In this document: positions 16,378 through 24,316 of the stretch, one piece after another
Layout: the number at the start of each line of letters is the position of its first letter
Numbering within the stretch: position 1 is the stretch's first letter
Assembly (NCBI GenBank): GCA_900547745.1
Contig: URHT01000024.1
Location: 1 to 29,805 of the forward strand
DNA length: 29,805 bases
Source: an uncultured Eubacteriales bacterium
GTDB taxonomy: Bacteria; Bacillota; Clostridia; Oscillospirales; Oscillospiraceae
Direction of reading: 5' to 3'
Notes under the pieces: model-generated
Seen by the model: only the letters and a program-made list of their open reading frames with translations
What the model was told of the DNA's origin: nothing
The model's database searches: none
Program-made: the position numbers and the translations under genes

Positions 16378-17715
16378 ATGATCCGAGTAGACCTCAGCAG
16401 CTGCAACAGCTTTATCCCGCTGCCCTACGAGGCGGCGCTGGCGCCCCGCCTGCGCATTGCCCATGACCATCTGCAAAAGGGCGATGGCGCCGGCAGCGAC
16501 TTTACCGGCTGGGTGCGCCTGCCGGAGAATTACGACAGGGATGAGTTTGCCCGCATCAAGGCCGCGGCGGCCCGCATCAAGGCGGACTCCCAGGCGCTGG
16601 TGGTCATCGGCATCGGCGGCTCCTATCTGGGCGCACGGGGCGTCATCGAGTGCCTGCGCTCCCCCAACTACAACCTGAAAAGGAAGGACACCCCCAACAT
16701 CTACTTTGTGGGCAACGGCCTGTCCTCCGACTACATGAGTGAGATCGTGGAGCTGCTGGACGGCGTGGACTTCTCCGTCAACGTCATCTCCAAGTCCGGC
16801 ACCACCACGGAGCCGGCGGTGGCCTTCCGCTTCTTCCGGGAGCTGCTGGAGAAGAAGTACGGCCCGGAGGGCGCGGCCAAGCGCATCTATGCCACCACCG
16901 ACCGGCATAGAGGCGCACTGAAGTCCCTGGCGGATGCCAAGGGCTACGAGACGTTCGTGGTACCCGATGACGTGGGCGGACGGTACAGTGTGCTGACGGC
17001 CGTGGGCCTGCTGCCCATCGCCGTAGCGGGCATCGACATCGATGCGCTGATGGCCGGGGCACGGGAGATGATGGACACCTGCGCGGCGGCGGACATGGAC
17101 GCCAACCCCGCGTGGCAGTACGCCGGCGCACGGTACGAGATGTACCGCAGCGGCAAGAAAATCGAGATCCTGGCGGCCTACGAGCCGTGCTTCCGGTTCA
17201 TGGCCGAGTGGTGGAAGCAGCTGTACGGCGAGTCCGAGGGCAAGGAGGGCAAGGGGCTGTTCCCCGCCAGCGTGGAGTTTACCGCCGACCTGCACTCCAT
17301 GGGGCAGTATATCCAGCAGGGCGAGCGGCACCTGTTTGAGACGGTGGTGCGCTTCGGCCCGTCGAAGCACGAGAACCCCGTGCCCTACGACGAGACGGAC
17401 GGCGACGGTCTGAATTTCCTGACCGGCAGGAGCATGGACTTTATCCGCGAGCAGGCCATGGACGGCACGCTGCTGGCTCATGTGGAGGGCGGTGTCCCCA
17501 ACATCACCCTGTATACCGGCGCGCTGGACGAGGGCGTTATGGGGCAGCTCATCTACTTCTTCGAGTACGCCTGCGGTCTCAGCGGCTACCTGCTGGACGT
17601 GAACCCCTTTGACCAGCCCGGCGTGGAGGCCTACAAGAAGAACATGTTCGCGCTGCTGGGCAAGCCCGGCTACGAGGAGCTGCGGGGCACACTGCTGGCC
17701 AAGCTGGGCCGGTAA
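16378..17715 (+). CDS. pgi: Glucose-6-phosphate isomerase
   Basis: 445 residues, the normal size of the short Firmicutes-type enzyme. It interconverts glucose 6-phosphate and fructose 6-phosphate in glycolysis and gluconeogenesis, in the cytoplasm. AAGGAGG lies upstream of the ATG at 16378. Sugar-phosphate-binding loops are visible: IGIGGSYLGARG (about 76-87) and VISKSGTTTEPAVAFR (about 136-151). Further conserved segments are ADLHSMGQYIQQGER, FGPSKHENPVPYDE, and the C-terminal NPFDQPGVEAYKKNMF, which holds the catalytic Lys. No other glycolytic gene is adjacent; it lies between its own upstream region and a weak hairpin terminator, so it is probably monocistronic. Confidence 0.96.
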   Translation: MIRVDLSSCNSFIPLPYEAALAPRLRIAHDHLQKGDGAGSDFTGWVRLPENYDRDEFARIKAAAARIKADSQALVVIGIGGSYLGARGVIECLRSPNYNLKRKDTPNIYFVGNGLSSDYMSEIVELLDGVDFSVNVISKSGTTTEPAVAFRFFRELLEKKYGPEGAAKRIYATTDRHRGALKSLADAKGYETFVVPDDVGGRYSVLTAVGLLPIAVAGIDIDALMAGAREMMDTCAAADMDANPAWQYAGARYEMYRSGKKIEILAAYEPCFRFMAEWWKQLYGESEGKEGKGLFPASVEFTADLHSMGQYIQQGERHLFETVVRFGPSKHENPVPYDETDGDGLNFLTGRSMDFIREQAMDGTLLAHVEGGVPNITLYTGALDEGVMGQLIYFFEYACGLSGYLLDVNPFDQPGVEAYKKNMFALLGKPGYEELRGTLLAKLGR

Positions 17716-17748
17716 GGCGTTTTCACCAAAAATAACGCCGGGATTTTT
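17716..17748 (+). terminator. Weak possible terminator after pgi
   Basis: GGCGTT (17716-17721) and AACGCC (17734-17739) around a 12-nt loop, then GGGATTTTT. Confidence 0.4.
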
Positions 17749-17751
17749 CCG

Positions 17752-17780
17752 TTGCTATTTTGTATTTGGTATGGTATGCT
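17752..17780 (+). promoter_or_regulatory. Promoter of small P-loop protein gene
   Basis: TTGCTA (17752-17757), 17-bp spacer, TATGCT (17775-17780), 50 bp before the ATG. Confidence 0.55.
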
Positions 17781-17829
17781 ACAAGCAGGAGTAAAGCCAG
17801 CTCCATCAATGACAAAGGAGTGATTTCTT

Positions 17830-18240
17830 ATGGTTAGACTGATCATGGGCGCGAACGGTGCAGGTAAGACGAAGCAGCTTATCGAGCTGATCCACACCAG
17901 CGTGGATTCCGAGACCGGCAGCGTTGTTTGCATCGAACCCAGCCGCGACATGACCTACGACATCAGCTACAACGTGCGGCTGGTCAATGCCGGTGAGTAC
18001 AACGTGAATTCTTTTGAATGCCTGCGCGGTTTCCTCTGCGGCCTGTATGCGGGCAATTACGATATTTCCCATGTGTTCGTGGACAACCTGTGCAAGATCG
18101 CGGGCAGCACCGACTGGCAGGAGGTGGAGAAGTTCCTCCACTGGCTGGATTGCTTCAGCGAGAGCAACAACGTGAAGTTCACCGTCACCGTCAGCGCGGA
18201 CGAGGACGTGGCCACCGAGGGCATGCGCCAGTACATCTGA
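17830..18240 (+). CDS. Small P-loop nucleotide-binding protein, unknown function
   Basis: 136 residues; AAAGGAG upstream of the ATG. It starts with a Walker A motif, GANGAGKT at 7-14. A hydrophobic strand ending in Asp-Asn (HVFVDN, about 82-87) could serve as Walker B. The rest of the protein is small and acidic, with no additional domain, so it looks like a minimal P-loop ATP- or GTP-binding fold. From memory, similar short proteins are widespread and conserved in Clostridia, sometimes annotated loosely as ATP-binding or PilT-like, but I know no established function. It has its own promoter and terminator and converges on the gatD-like gene. Confidence 0.8.
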   Translation: MVRLIMGANGAGKTKQLIELIHTSVDSETGSVVCIEPSRDMTYDISYNVRLVNAGEYNVNSFECLRGFLCGLYAGNYDISHVFVDNLCKIAGSTDWQEVEKFLHWLDCFSESNNVKFTVTVSADEDVATEGMRQYI

Positions 18241-18248
18241 GCCGAGAC

Positions 18249-18287
18249 AAAAAAAGAAAGACGCCCTGCGGCGTCTTTCTTTTTTTT
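18249..18287. terminator. Bidirectional terminator
   Basis: AAAGAAAGACGCC and GGCGTCTTTCTTT around loop CTGC, with A- and T-runs outside. It serves both the P-loop gene (plus) and the murT-gatD operon (minus). Confidence 0.92.
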
Positions 18288-18291
18288 GCGT

Positions 18292-19020
18292 TTACTGTTG
18301 CTGGAACCGCTCCTGCAGGGCATGGAGCGTCACCTCATAGGCCCGCTGCTCGTGGGGGCAGTCCTGGGGCTGATAGGGCAGGCCCGCCCGGCGGCACAGC
18401 AGCTCCGTGAAGTAGGCGTTGATATGGGGGTTCTTCATCAGCAGGGGGCCGATGAGATGGGTGCCGTAAAAGCTGCCCTCCCACGCGCCGTCCTCCGCCG
18501 CAGCGGCGCTGTTGCCGGGGCCGTGCTCCATGCGGAACAGGGGGCGGACGACATCGGTGGTCTGGCTGGCCTTGTTCACAAAGCCCACGGCCACCTGTCC
18601 GGTGGCGGCCCCCACGGCCAGACAGTCACCCTGCATACGCTCCGTGTCGGACACGGTGGTGCGGAAGGGGAACAGGCCCAGTCCGGTGTGCTCCGTGCCG
18701 TCGGGGCCGGTGATGCTGTGGCCGAACAGCTCCATGGCGTTGCCGGTGGCAAGCACCACGGCGCCGCGCTCCAGCGCCGCCCGGACGGCGGTTTCATAGC
18801 GGCGCAGATCCTCCAGCGCCGTGAGCTGGGCGCTCTCGGTGCCCGCGCCCATGTAGAGGAAGTCCGCGCCGGAGAAGTCGATGTCCTCGTACAGCGTACC
18901 GGTGCGGACAACGACCTCCGCGCCCTGCCGCTCCAGACTGCGCCGCAGCGCGGCCACGTTGGCGTACTCACCGTACAGGTTCATCAGATCCGGATAGAGA
19001 TGCAGAAGCTGGATGCTCAT
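18292..19020 (-). CDS. gatD: GatD-like glutamine amidotransferase subunit, catalytic residues missing
   Basis: 242 residues, start ATG at 19020 with AAGGAGGG upstream. It aligns by eye along its length with S. aureus GatD, the glutaminase half of the MurT/GatD complex that amidates D-Glu of lipid II: LYPDLMNLYGEYANVAALR, MGAGTESAQ, ITGPDGTEHTGLGL, VGFVNK, GPLLMKNP. The S. aureus nucleophile Cys94 lies in ICGGYQFLG; here the segment reads ATGNAMELFG (91-100) with no Cys. Its partner His189 is in GTYLHG; here the motif is GTHLIG (186-191), so His is replaced by Ile, while a different His appears two residues earlier. It pairs with a murT-like gene 13 bp upstream, so complex formation is likely. 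Whether glutamine is still hydrolysed is doubtful. Confidence 0.8.
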   Translation of the reverse strand: MSIQLLHLYPDLMNLYGEYANVAALRRSLERQGAEVVVRTGTLYEDIDFSGADFLYMGAGTESAQLTALEDLRRYETAVRAALERGAVVLATGNAMELFGHSITGPDGTEHTGLGLFPFRTTVSDTERMQGDCLAVGAATGQVAVGFVNKASQTTDVVRPLFRMEHGPGNSAAAAEDGAWEGSFYGTHLIGPLLMKNPHINAYFTELLCRRAGLPYQPQDCPHEQRAYEVTLHALQERFQQQ

Positions 19021-19033
19021 GTGCAGACCCTCC

Positions 19034-20362
19034 TTAAAGCGTATTGACCAGCGACAGGAACTTGCCCTTGTCGGAGAAGCAGGTGATGGTGTAGGCCTGT
19101 GTCACGCCGTCCCGGACGGCGGCGTCCACGCCCTCGCTGATGCTCTCATAGGCGCTGAGCTTCTCCGGCGGCACATCGGTGTAGGAGAAGCGAACGTACA
19201 GATCGTCGGCGTACCGGCCCAGCAGATAGATGTGGGAGGTGTTCTCCGTGTTCAGCATGCCGAAGTCGATGTCCCACAGCCAGCTGGTCTCGCTGGTGAA
19301 GTATTTGCGGCTGACGGCGTCCACGATGATGATGACGGCGTGGGACTCCTTCTGCTGCACGGTGTAGCGCAGGGACTGGTCGTAGGACACGGAGTTCTCG
19401 TGCTTGGAGGCCAGCAGCGTACCGCGCATGGTATGGTACTGCCAGTTGACGATGCGGCCGTTCTTCAGCACATAGTGACTGATGCTGCGGGCAATGTCGC
19501 CGCCGTCCACGCCGGCCAGCGCGCACACGGTGTAGCACGCCAGAATGTTGTAGGCGTTGTAGATGCTCTTGAAGGCCAGCTCGATGCGGTCTTTGCCGTT
19601 GATGGTGAGGAATCCGGCGTCCAGATCCGCGTCGGTAACGGTAAAGGCCGTCTCCGGGCGGCGGAAATCGCATCTGGTGCAGCGGTAGGCGCCGATATGG
19701 TTGTAGTGGTAGTAGTCGTAGGTCATGGGCGCGCGGCATAGGGGGCAGTATTTGCCGTCGTCGTAGATACCGGTGCTGCGGTCGGTGGAGAAGCTCTGGC
19801 GATCCATGCCGAACCACACCACCCGGTTGGGCCGTCCCCGGCCGAACAGGGACACCAGCGGGTCGTCGGCGTTGAGGATCAGCGTGCAGTCCGGGCCGAT
19901 GCTGGGCTCGATGGCCTTATACACCCACTGGGGATGGCCGTTGCGGGTGAGCTGGTCACGGTACAGATTGGTGATGACGTAGTGGGTGGGCTGGAAGTAG
20001 CGGAATGTGTACTGGGCGTAGCGCTCGTCGGACTCGATGACCACCACGTCGCTTCTGCACCGCCCCGTCAGGGTGCTGCTGCACAGCAGCAGGGTGGTGA
20101 CGCCCTCGATCTGGTTGGAGCCCTCCCGGTTGAACACCACCCGCTTGCCTGCGGCGGTGAGCACATGGGCGATCATCTCCGAGGTGGAGGTCTTGCCGTT
20201 GCTGCCGGTGACGGCGATGATCTCCGGCGGCAGCTGCACTCGCTGCAGGATGTCGGGGCAGATCTTCAGCGCGATCTGTCCGGGCAGGCTGCTGCCGCGC
20301 CCCACAAAGGAGCCTACAAAGCGGATCAGCTTGCAGACCAGAATGGCCAGAAATTTTTTCAT
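19034..20362 (-). CDS. murT: MurT-like Mur ligase family protein (lipid II isoglutaminyl synthase subunit)
   Basis: 442 residues from the ATG at 20362, which follows AAGGAGGG; an upstream in-frame Met lacks such a site. Mur-ligase ATP-binding loop GSNGKTST at 53-60. A Cys4 zinc ribbon inserted in the central domain (C206, C209, C228, C231) is characteristic of MurT. C-terminal DUF1727-like domain with SWLWDIDF (360-367), whose Asp364 corresponds by position to the catalytic Asp proposed for S. aureus MurT. The expected function is ATP-dependent amidation of D-Glu in lipid II together with GatD, at the inner face of the membrane. The segment SKHENSVSYDQSLRY (319-333) differs from the usual LLKNPVGFN-type motif, so this pair belongs to a divergent clade and its exact substrate is uncertain. 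Confidence 0.85.
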   Translation of the reverse strand: MKKFLAILVCKLIRFVGSFVGRGSSLPGQIALKICPDILQRVQLPPEIIAVTGSNGKTSTSEMIAHVLTAAGKRVVFNREGSNQIEGVTTLLLCSSTLTGRCRSDVVVIESDERYAQYTFRYFQPTHYVITNLYRDQLTRNGHPQWVYKAIEPSIGPDCTLILNADDPLVSLFGRGRPNRVVWFGMDRQSFSTDRSTGIYDDGKYCPLCRAPMTYDYYHYNHIGAYRCTRCDFRRPETAFTVTDADLDAGFLTINGKDRIELAFKSIYNAYNILACYTVCALAGVDGGDIARSISHYVLKNGRIVNWQYHTMRGTLLASKHENSVSYDQSLRYTVQQKESHAVIIIVDAVSRKYFTSETSWLWDIDFGMLNTENTSHIYLLGRYADDLYVRFSYTDVPPEKLSAYESISEGVDAAVRDGVTQAYTITCFSDKGKFLSLVNTL

Positions 20363-20414
20363 AAAGACCCTCCTTATCATATCACGCGGCACATGGCCGC
20401 CTGTGTGCGCGGCG

Positions 20415-22289
20415 TTATGCGCGGTGCGTCTGGAGCCAGATCATCAGCGCGCCGATGTCCGCCGGGGACACGCCGGAGATGCGGCTGGCCTGTCCCAGAT
20501 TCAGCGGACGCACCGTGCCCAGCTTCTCCCGTGCCTCCAGCCGCAGGCCCTGAATACCGCTGTAATCCATATCCTCGGGCAGCGCGTGCTTTTCCAGCTG
20601 CTCAAACTCCTCCACCTGCCGCTGCTGGCGGCGGATATAGCCCTCGTACTTCACGGTGATCTCCACCTGCTCCCGCACGGCCTTGCCCAGCGCCGGCGCG
20701 CCGGGGTCGAAGGGCCGCAGATCATCGTAGGACACCTGCGGGCGGCGCAGCAGGTCGATGAGCCGCGCACCGTCGGCCACGGGGGCGGTGCCCCGCCGCG
20801 CCAGCAGGCCGTTGAGGGCATCGCTGCCGGCCACGCCGGTGCGGGTCAGACGCTTGACCTCCTGCTCCACGGCGGCGTACTTCTCCTCCACCGCCCGCAG
20901 CCGCTCCGCGGACACCAGCCCGATGCGGTGTCCGATGGCGCACAGCCGCCGGTCGGCGTTGTCCTGCCGCAGCAGCAGCCGGTACTCGGAGCGGGAGGTC
21001 ATCATGCGGTACGGCTCCTCGGTGCCCTTTGTCACCAGATCGTCGATGAGAGTGCCGATGTAGCTCTCACTGCGGCGGAGGATCATGGGTGGCTGGCCCT
21101 TCAGGGCCAGCGCCGCGTTGACGCCGGCCACGAAGCCCTGTGCCGCCGCCTCCTCGTAGCCGGAGGAGCCGTTGAACTGTCCCGCGCCGTACAGGCCGGG
21201 GACGGACTTGACCTCCAGCGTGGGCCGCAGAGCCAGCGGGTCGATGCAGTCGTACTCGATGGCGTAGGCCGGGCGCATCATCTCCGCGTGCTCCAGTCCG
21301 GGCACGCTGTGGAGCATCCGCAGCTGCACCTCCTCCGGCATGGAGGAGGAGAAGCCCTGAATATACATCTCCTCCGTGTCGAGGCCCATGGGCTCGATGA
21401 ACAGCTGGTGCCGGGGCTTGTCCGCGAACCGGACGACCTTCGTTTCGATGGACGGGCAGTACCGGGGGCCGATGCCCTCAATGACACCGGAGTAGATGGG
21501 GCTGCGATCCAGATTCTCCCGGATGATGCGGTGTGTCTCCTCCGTGGTGTAGGTCAGGTAGCACACGGCCCGGTTCTCCGGGGCCTGCGCCGTCTCGAAG
21601 CTGAAGGGCAGGGGATCGCTGTCGCCCTCCTGCACCTCCATGCGGGAAAAGTCGATGCTCCGCCGGTTCACGCGGGGCGGCGTGCCGGTCTTGAAGCGGC
21701 GCAGGGGCAGGCCCAGCGCCAACAGACTGCCGGTGAGGGCGTTGGCGGCGTGCATGCCGTCGGGCCCGGAGGACTCGATGCACTCCCCCACGATGGTGCG
21801 TCCCGTCAGGTATGTGCCGGTGCAGAGAATGACGGCCTTCACGCCGAACACCGCGCCGGTGCGCAGCACCACGGCGCTGACGTGTCCGTTCTCGCAGCGG
21901 ATCTCCGTTACCTCCGCCTGCCGCAGCGTCAGGTTCTCCTGCTGCTCCAGCGTGTGCTTCATCACCTGCTGGTAGCGCCGGCGGTCGGCCTGCGCCCGCA
22001 GCGACCATACGGCGGGGCCTTTGGCGCGGTTGAGCATCCGGTACTGGATGCAGGCACGGTCTGCCGCCCGGGCCATTTCGCCGCCCAGCGCGTCCAGCTC
22101 CCGGACGAGGTGTCCCTTACCGGTGCCGCCGATGGCGGGGTTGCAGGGCATGTTGCCCACCGCGTCCAGATCAATGGTAAAGCAGACGGTGCGCATGCCC
22201 AGCCGCGCCGATGCCAGCGCCGCCTCGATGCCGGCGTGGCCCGCGCCGATAACGGCGATATCAAATTCTCCCGCGCAAAACTCTCTCAT
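20415..22289 (-). CDS. mnmG: tRNA uridine-5-carboxymethylaminomethyl modification enzyme MnmG (GidA)
   Basis: 624 residues, normal length. FAD-dependent partner of MnmE; together they install the (carboxymethyl)aminomethyl group on wobble U34 of several tRNAs, using methylene-THF. The FAD-binding GxGxxG is VIGAGHAG near residue 13. Family-specific stretches follow: NMPCNPAIGGTGKGHLVREL, YLTGRTIVGE, RFKTGTPPRV, GIGPRYCPSIE and FNGSSGYEEAAAQGF. The C-terminal helical domain ends with LGQASRISGVSPADIGALM, which contacts MnmE and tRNA. The ATG at 22289 has only GGGGAC upstream, a modest ribosome-binding site. mnmE is not adjacent in this window, unlike the common mnmE-mnmG-rsmG arrangement. Confidence 0.96.
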   Translation of the reverse strand: MREFCAGEFDIAVIGAGHAGIEAALASARLGMRTVCFTIDLDAVGNMPCNPAIGGTGKGHLVRELDALGGEMARAADRACIQYRMLNRAKGPAVWSLRAQADRRRYQQVMKHTLEQQENLTLRQAEVTEIRCENGHVSAVVLRTGAVFGVKAVILCTGTYLTGRTIVGECIESSGPDGMHAANALTGSLLALGLPLRRFKTGTPPRVNRRSIDFSRMEVQEGDSDPLPFSFETAQAPENRAVCYLTYTTEETHRIIRENLDRSPIYSGVIEGIGPRYCPSIETKVVRFADKPRHQLFIEPMGLDTEEMYIQGFSSSMPEEVQLRMLHSVPGLEHAEMMRPAYAIEYDCIDPLALRPTLEVKSVPGLYGAGQFNGSSGYEEAAAQGFVAGVNAALALKGQPPMILRRSESYIGTLIDDLVTKGTEEPYRMMTSRSEYRLLLRQDNADRRLCAIGHRIGLVSAERLRAVEEKYAAVEQEVKRLTRTGVAGSDALNGLLARRGTAPVADGARLIDLLRRPQVSYDDLRPFDPGAPALGKAVREQVEITVKYEGYIRRQQRQVEEFEQLEKHALPEDMDYSGIQGLRLEAREKLGTVRPLNLGQASRISGVSPADIGALMIWLQTHRA

Positions 22290-22326
22290 AGTATGTCCCC
22301 AATGCGTTCATATGCAGTCATTATAT

Positions 22327-22356
22327 ATGGTATGGCCCACAAGCGCCATTGTGCAA
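22327..22356 (-). promoter_or_regulatory. Possible mnmG promoter
   Basis: Minus strand TTGCAC (plus 22351-22356), 18-bp spacer, TACCAT (plus 22327-22332). An overlapping TATATAAT sequence could be an alternative -10. Uncertain. Confidence 0.35.
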
Positions 22357-22406
22357 ATCATCCAAAAATATTTGAACAAAATTGTGAAATACATGCAGAA
22401 ATTAAC

Positions 22407-22435
22407 TTGCAAAACAGGCGGGAACGGCATATACT
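22407..22435 (+). promoter_or_regulatory. Sigma-A promoter of a tiny transcription unit
   Basis: TTGCAA (22407-22412), 17-bp spacer, TATACT (22430-22435), the same hexamers and spacing as the promoter at 446-474. Confidence 0.8.
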
Positions 22436-22474
22436 ATCCTCGTAGACAAATGAAGAAAGGAGCGTGATAGTGTT

Positions 22475-22552
22475 ATGATGAACAACTGGATCATGGGCGA
22501 TCTGGACGATATGATCTTCGGCAACTGCCAGCAGCAGGACAGCCAGCGGTAA
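22475..22552 (+). CDS. 25-residue peptide of unknown function
   Basis: ATG at 22475, with GAAAGGAG about 12 bases upstream; a second ATG follows directly. The peptide has an N-terminal MMNNWIMGDLDDMIFG part, one Cys and a Gln-rich polar end. It is acidic in the middle, without signal peptide or membrane segment. It is the only reading frame in a transcription unit of about 170 nt framed by a strong promoter (22407) and a hairpin terminator (22578). It could instead be incidental within a small RNA. It lies between the divergent mnmG gene and the end of the FAD operon. Confidence 0.5.
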   Translation: MMNNWIMGDLDDMIFGNCQQQDSQR

Positions 22553-22577
22553 GCGTCCCACCCACAAAAGATGACCA

Positions 22578-22608
22578 CCACGCCAGTGTGCGTGGCGTTT
22601 TGCTTTTT
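22578..22608 (+). terminator. Terminator of the tiny unit
   Basis: CCACGC (22578-22583) and GCGTGG (22590-22595), followed by CGTTTTGCTTTTT. Confidence 0.7.
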
Positions 22609-22660
22609 ATGGGCGTTTTTCGCCCTGTTCATACAGCTCCCGCAAAGAAGATCATCGCAG

Positions 22661-22699
22661 AAAAGAGGTGCGGCCAACGAAGGTGGCCGCACCTCTTTT
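22661..22699. terminator. Terminator of the FAD-oxidoreductase operon
   Basis: GAGGTGCGGCCA (22665-22676) and TGGCCGCACCTC (22684-22695) flanked by AAAA and TTTT. It directly abuts the stop codon of the DUF1667 gene on the minus strand. Confidence 0.9.
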
Positions 22700-22700
22700 C

Positions 22701-23063
22701 TCATATCTTTTCCATGTTCTTGGCCGCCGTTACGTCCACGCCGGTGCCGCAGACATCCCGCAGCACCACGTCGCCGATGGCTGCGGGGGCCTGTACCGTC
22801 ACGGCGCCCAGCGCCCGGGCCACGTCAAAGACCAGCGCCTTGGGCACCTCGCCATTGGTGCGTACCGGCAGTACCGGCAGCGCCGCGCCCTGAATGGCCA
22901 CCGTACCGGTGACGGTGCGCACAGGGGCCACGCACTCCTTCCGGGCGTAGGCCGCGCCCCGGGGACAGGTGTTGCCGGTGACGGCGGTCACGGCGCCGTT
23001 CTCCACCTCGGCGGTGAGCTGGCAGCCCATGGGGCAGCCGATGCAGATCAATTCCTGTTTCAT
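22701..23063 (-). CDS. DUF1667 family iron-sulfur-type protein
   Basis: 120 residues. The ATG at 23063 overlaps the stop of the preceding gene by 4 bp (ATGA), a sign of translational coupling. The N-terminal half has Cys at 7, 10, 14 and 33 (CxxCxxxC-x18-C, in ICIGCPMGCQL and NTCPRGAAYARKE), a pattern suited to an iron-sulfur cluster. The C-terminal half (VPVRTNGEVPKALVF... to about 110) is a small soluble domain. In Firmicutes DUF1667 proteins usually follow two FAD oxidoreductases in what is regarded as an anaerobic glycerol-3-phosphate dehydrogenase cluster; the same order is seen here. A role as electron-transfer subunit is therefore inferred, not shown. Confidence 0.88.
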   Translation of the reverse strand: MKQELICIGCPMGCQLTAEVENGAVTAVTGNTCPRGAAYARKECVAPVRTVTGTVAIQGAALPVLPVRTNGEVPKALVFDVARALGAVTVQAPAAIGDVVLRDVCGTGVDVTAAKNMEKI

Positions 23064-24316
23064 TGTGCCTGCGCCTCCTCTACCACAAATGTCACGGTGT
23101 CCGCACCGGTGGGGATGGCGGCGGGGTCGATGGGAAAGCTCTCCATCTCGCCGGGGGTCAGGATGCGCTTGGGGATGCGCTTGAGCAGCGTGTCCCCGGC
23201 GTAGGCGCACAGCGCCGCGTTGCGGTAGGGCTGCCCCACCCGGAACCGGACGGTGACAGGCCCGCCGTCCCGGTGCAGGGACTGAGGCACGGTGTAGCGC
23301 ACGCCGTTCTTCCCCACCAGACGGATGCTCTCGCCGCCGCCGGGACCCTCCAGCACGCACCGGGCGGCGCTGCGTCCCGCTGCCGCCGCCTCCTGCGAGA
23401 CGAAGTCCACCAGATCGTGGACGTGCAGCACGTTGCCGCAGGCGAACACGCCGGGCAGGGAGGTAGCCAGCGTCTCGTCCACCACCGGCCCGCCGGTGAC
23501 GGCGTCCAGCGCCGCGCCGGCCTGCCGGGTCAGCTCGTTCTCCGGCAGCAGTCCCACGCTCAGCAGCAGCGTGTCGCAGGGGATGTACCGCTCCGTGCCG
23601 GGGATGGGCAGGCGCTGCCCGTCCACCTGCGCCAGCGTCACACCGGTGAGATGCTCCTGCCCGTGGATCTCCACCACCGTGGTGGACAGGTACAGGGGAA
23701 TATGGAAATCGTCCAGACACTGGACGATGTTGCGCTTCAGACCACCGGAGTAGGGCATGACCTCCGCCACGGCCTTGACCTCGGCGCCCTCCAGCGTCAT
23801 ACGCCGGGCCATGATGAGCCCGATGTCGCCGGAGCCGAGGATCACCACCTGCCGTCCCGGCAGATAGCCCTCCATGTTCACCATGCGCTGGGCCGTGCCC
23901 GCCGACCAGATACCGGCGGGGCGGGTGCCCGCGATGTTCAGCGCGCCCCGGGGCCGCTCGCGGCAGCCCATGGCCAGCACCACCGCCTGCGCCCTGATCT
24001 GCCGCAGGCCCACGGTGCGTCCCGTGACGGTCAGCACCTTCTCCGGCGAGATGTCCAGCACCATGCAGTCCGTCCACGCAGGGATGCTCCGTTCCCGCAC
24101 GGCGTCGATATAGCGCTGGGCGTACTCCGGGCCGGTCAGCTCCTGATGGAAGGTGTGGAGGCCGAAGCCCGCGTGGATGCACTGGTTCAGGATGCCGCCC
24201 AGCTCGCCGCTGCGCTCTAAAATGAGGATATCCCGCAGCCCTGCGTCATAGGCGGCTGCTGCCGCGGCCAGTCCGGCGGGGCCGCCGCCCACGATGGCCA
24301 GCTGTACTGTTTTCAT
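23060..24316 (-). CDS. NAD(P)/FAD-dependent oxidoreductase (GlpB/HcnB-like subunit)
   Basis: 418 residues; ATG at 24316 after AAGGAGGTG, overlapping the upstream gene's stop by 4 bp. Pyridine nucleotide-disulfide oxidoreductase fold with two dinucleotide-binding motifs: GGGPAG at 10-15 for FAD and GSGDIG at 161-166 for NAD(P). Other FAD-family landmarks are VVLAMGCRERPRG and a GVFACGNVLHVHDLVDFVSQE segment near the C-terminal third. The second subunit of a three-gene oxidoreductase operon, it probably passes electrons between the FAD/BFD protein upstream and NAD or another carrier. Glycerol-3-phosphate is the likely substrate of the complex from operon layout, but amino-acid or other alpha-hydroxy substrates cannot be excluded. 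Confidence 0.9.
   Translation of the reverse strand: MKTVQLAIVGGGPAGLAAAAAAYDAGLRDILILERSGELGGILNQCIHAGFGLHTFHQELTGPEYAQRYIDAVRERSIPAWTDCMVLDISPEKVLTVTGRTVGLRQIRAQAVVLAMGCRERPRGALNIAGTRPAGIWSAGTAQRMVNMEGYLPGRQVVILGSGDIGLIMARRMTLEGAEVKAVAEVMPYSGGLKRNIVQCLDDFHIPLYLSTTVVEIHGQEHLTGVTLAQVDGQRLPIPGTERYIPCDTLLLSVGLLPENELTRQAGAALDAVTGGPVVDETLATSLPGVFACGNVLHVHDLVDFVSQEAAAAGRSAARCVLEGPGGGESIRLVGKNGVRYTVPQSLHRDGGPVTVRFRVGQPYRNAALCAYAGDTLLKRIPKRILTPGEMESFPIDPAAIPTGADTVTFVVEEAQAQ

Noticed and set aside
20037..22445. 802-codon plus-strand frame over mnmG
   Set aside because: His/Leu/Gln-rich shadow of mnmG and murT with no domain or start signal.
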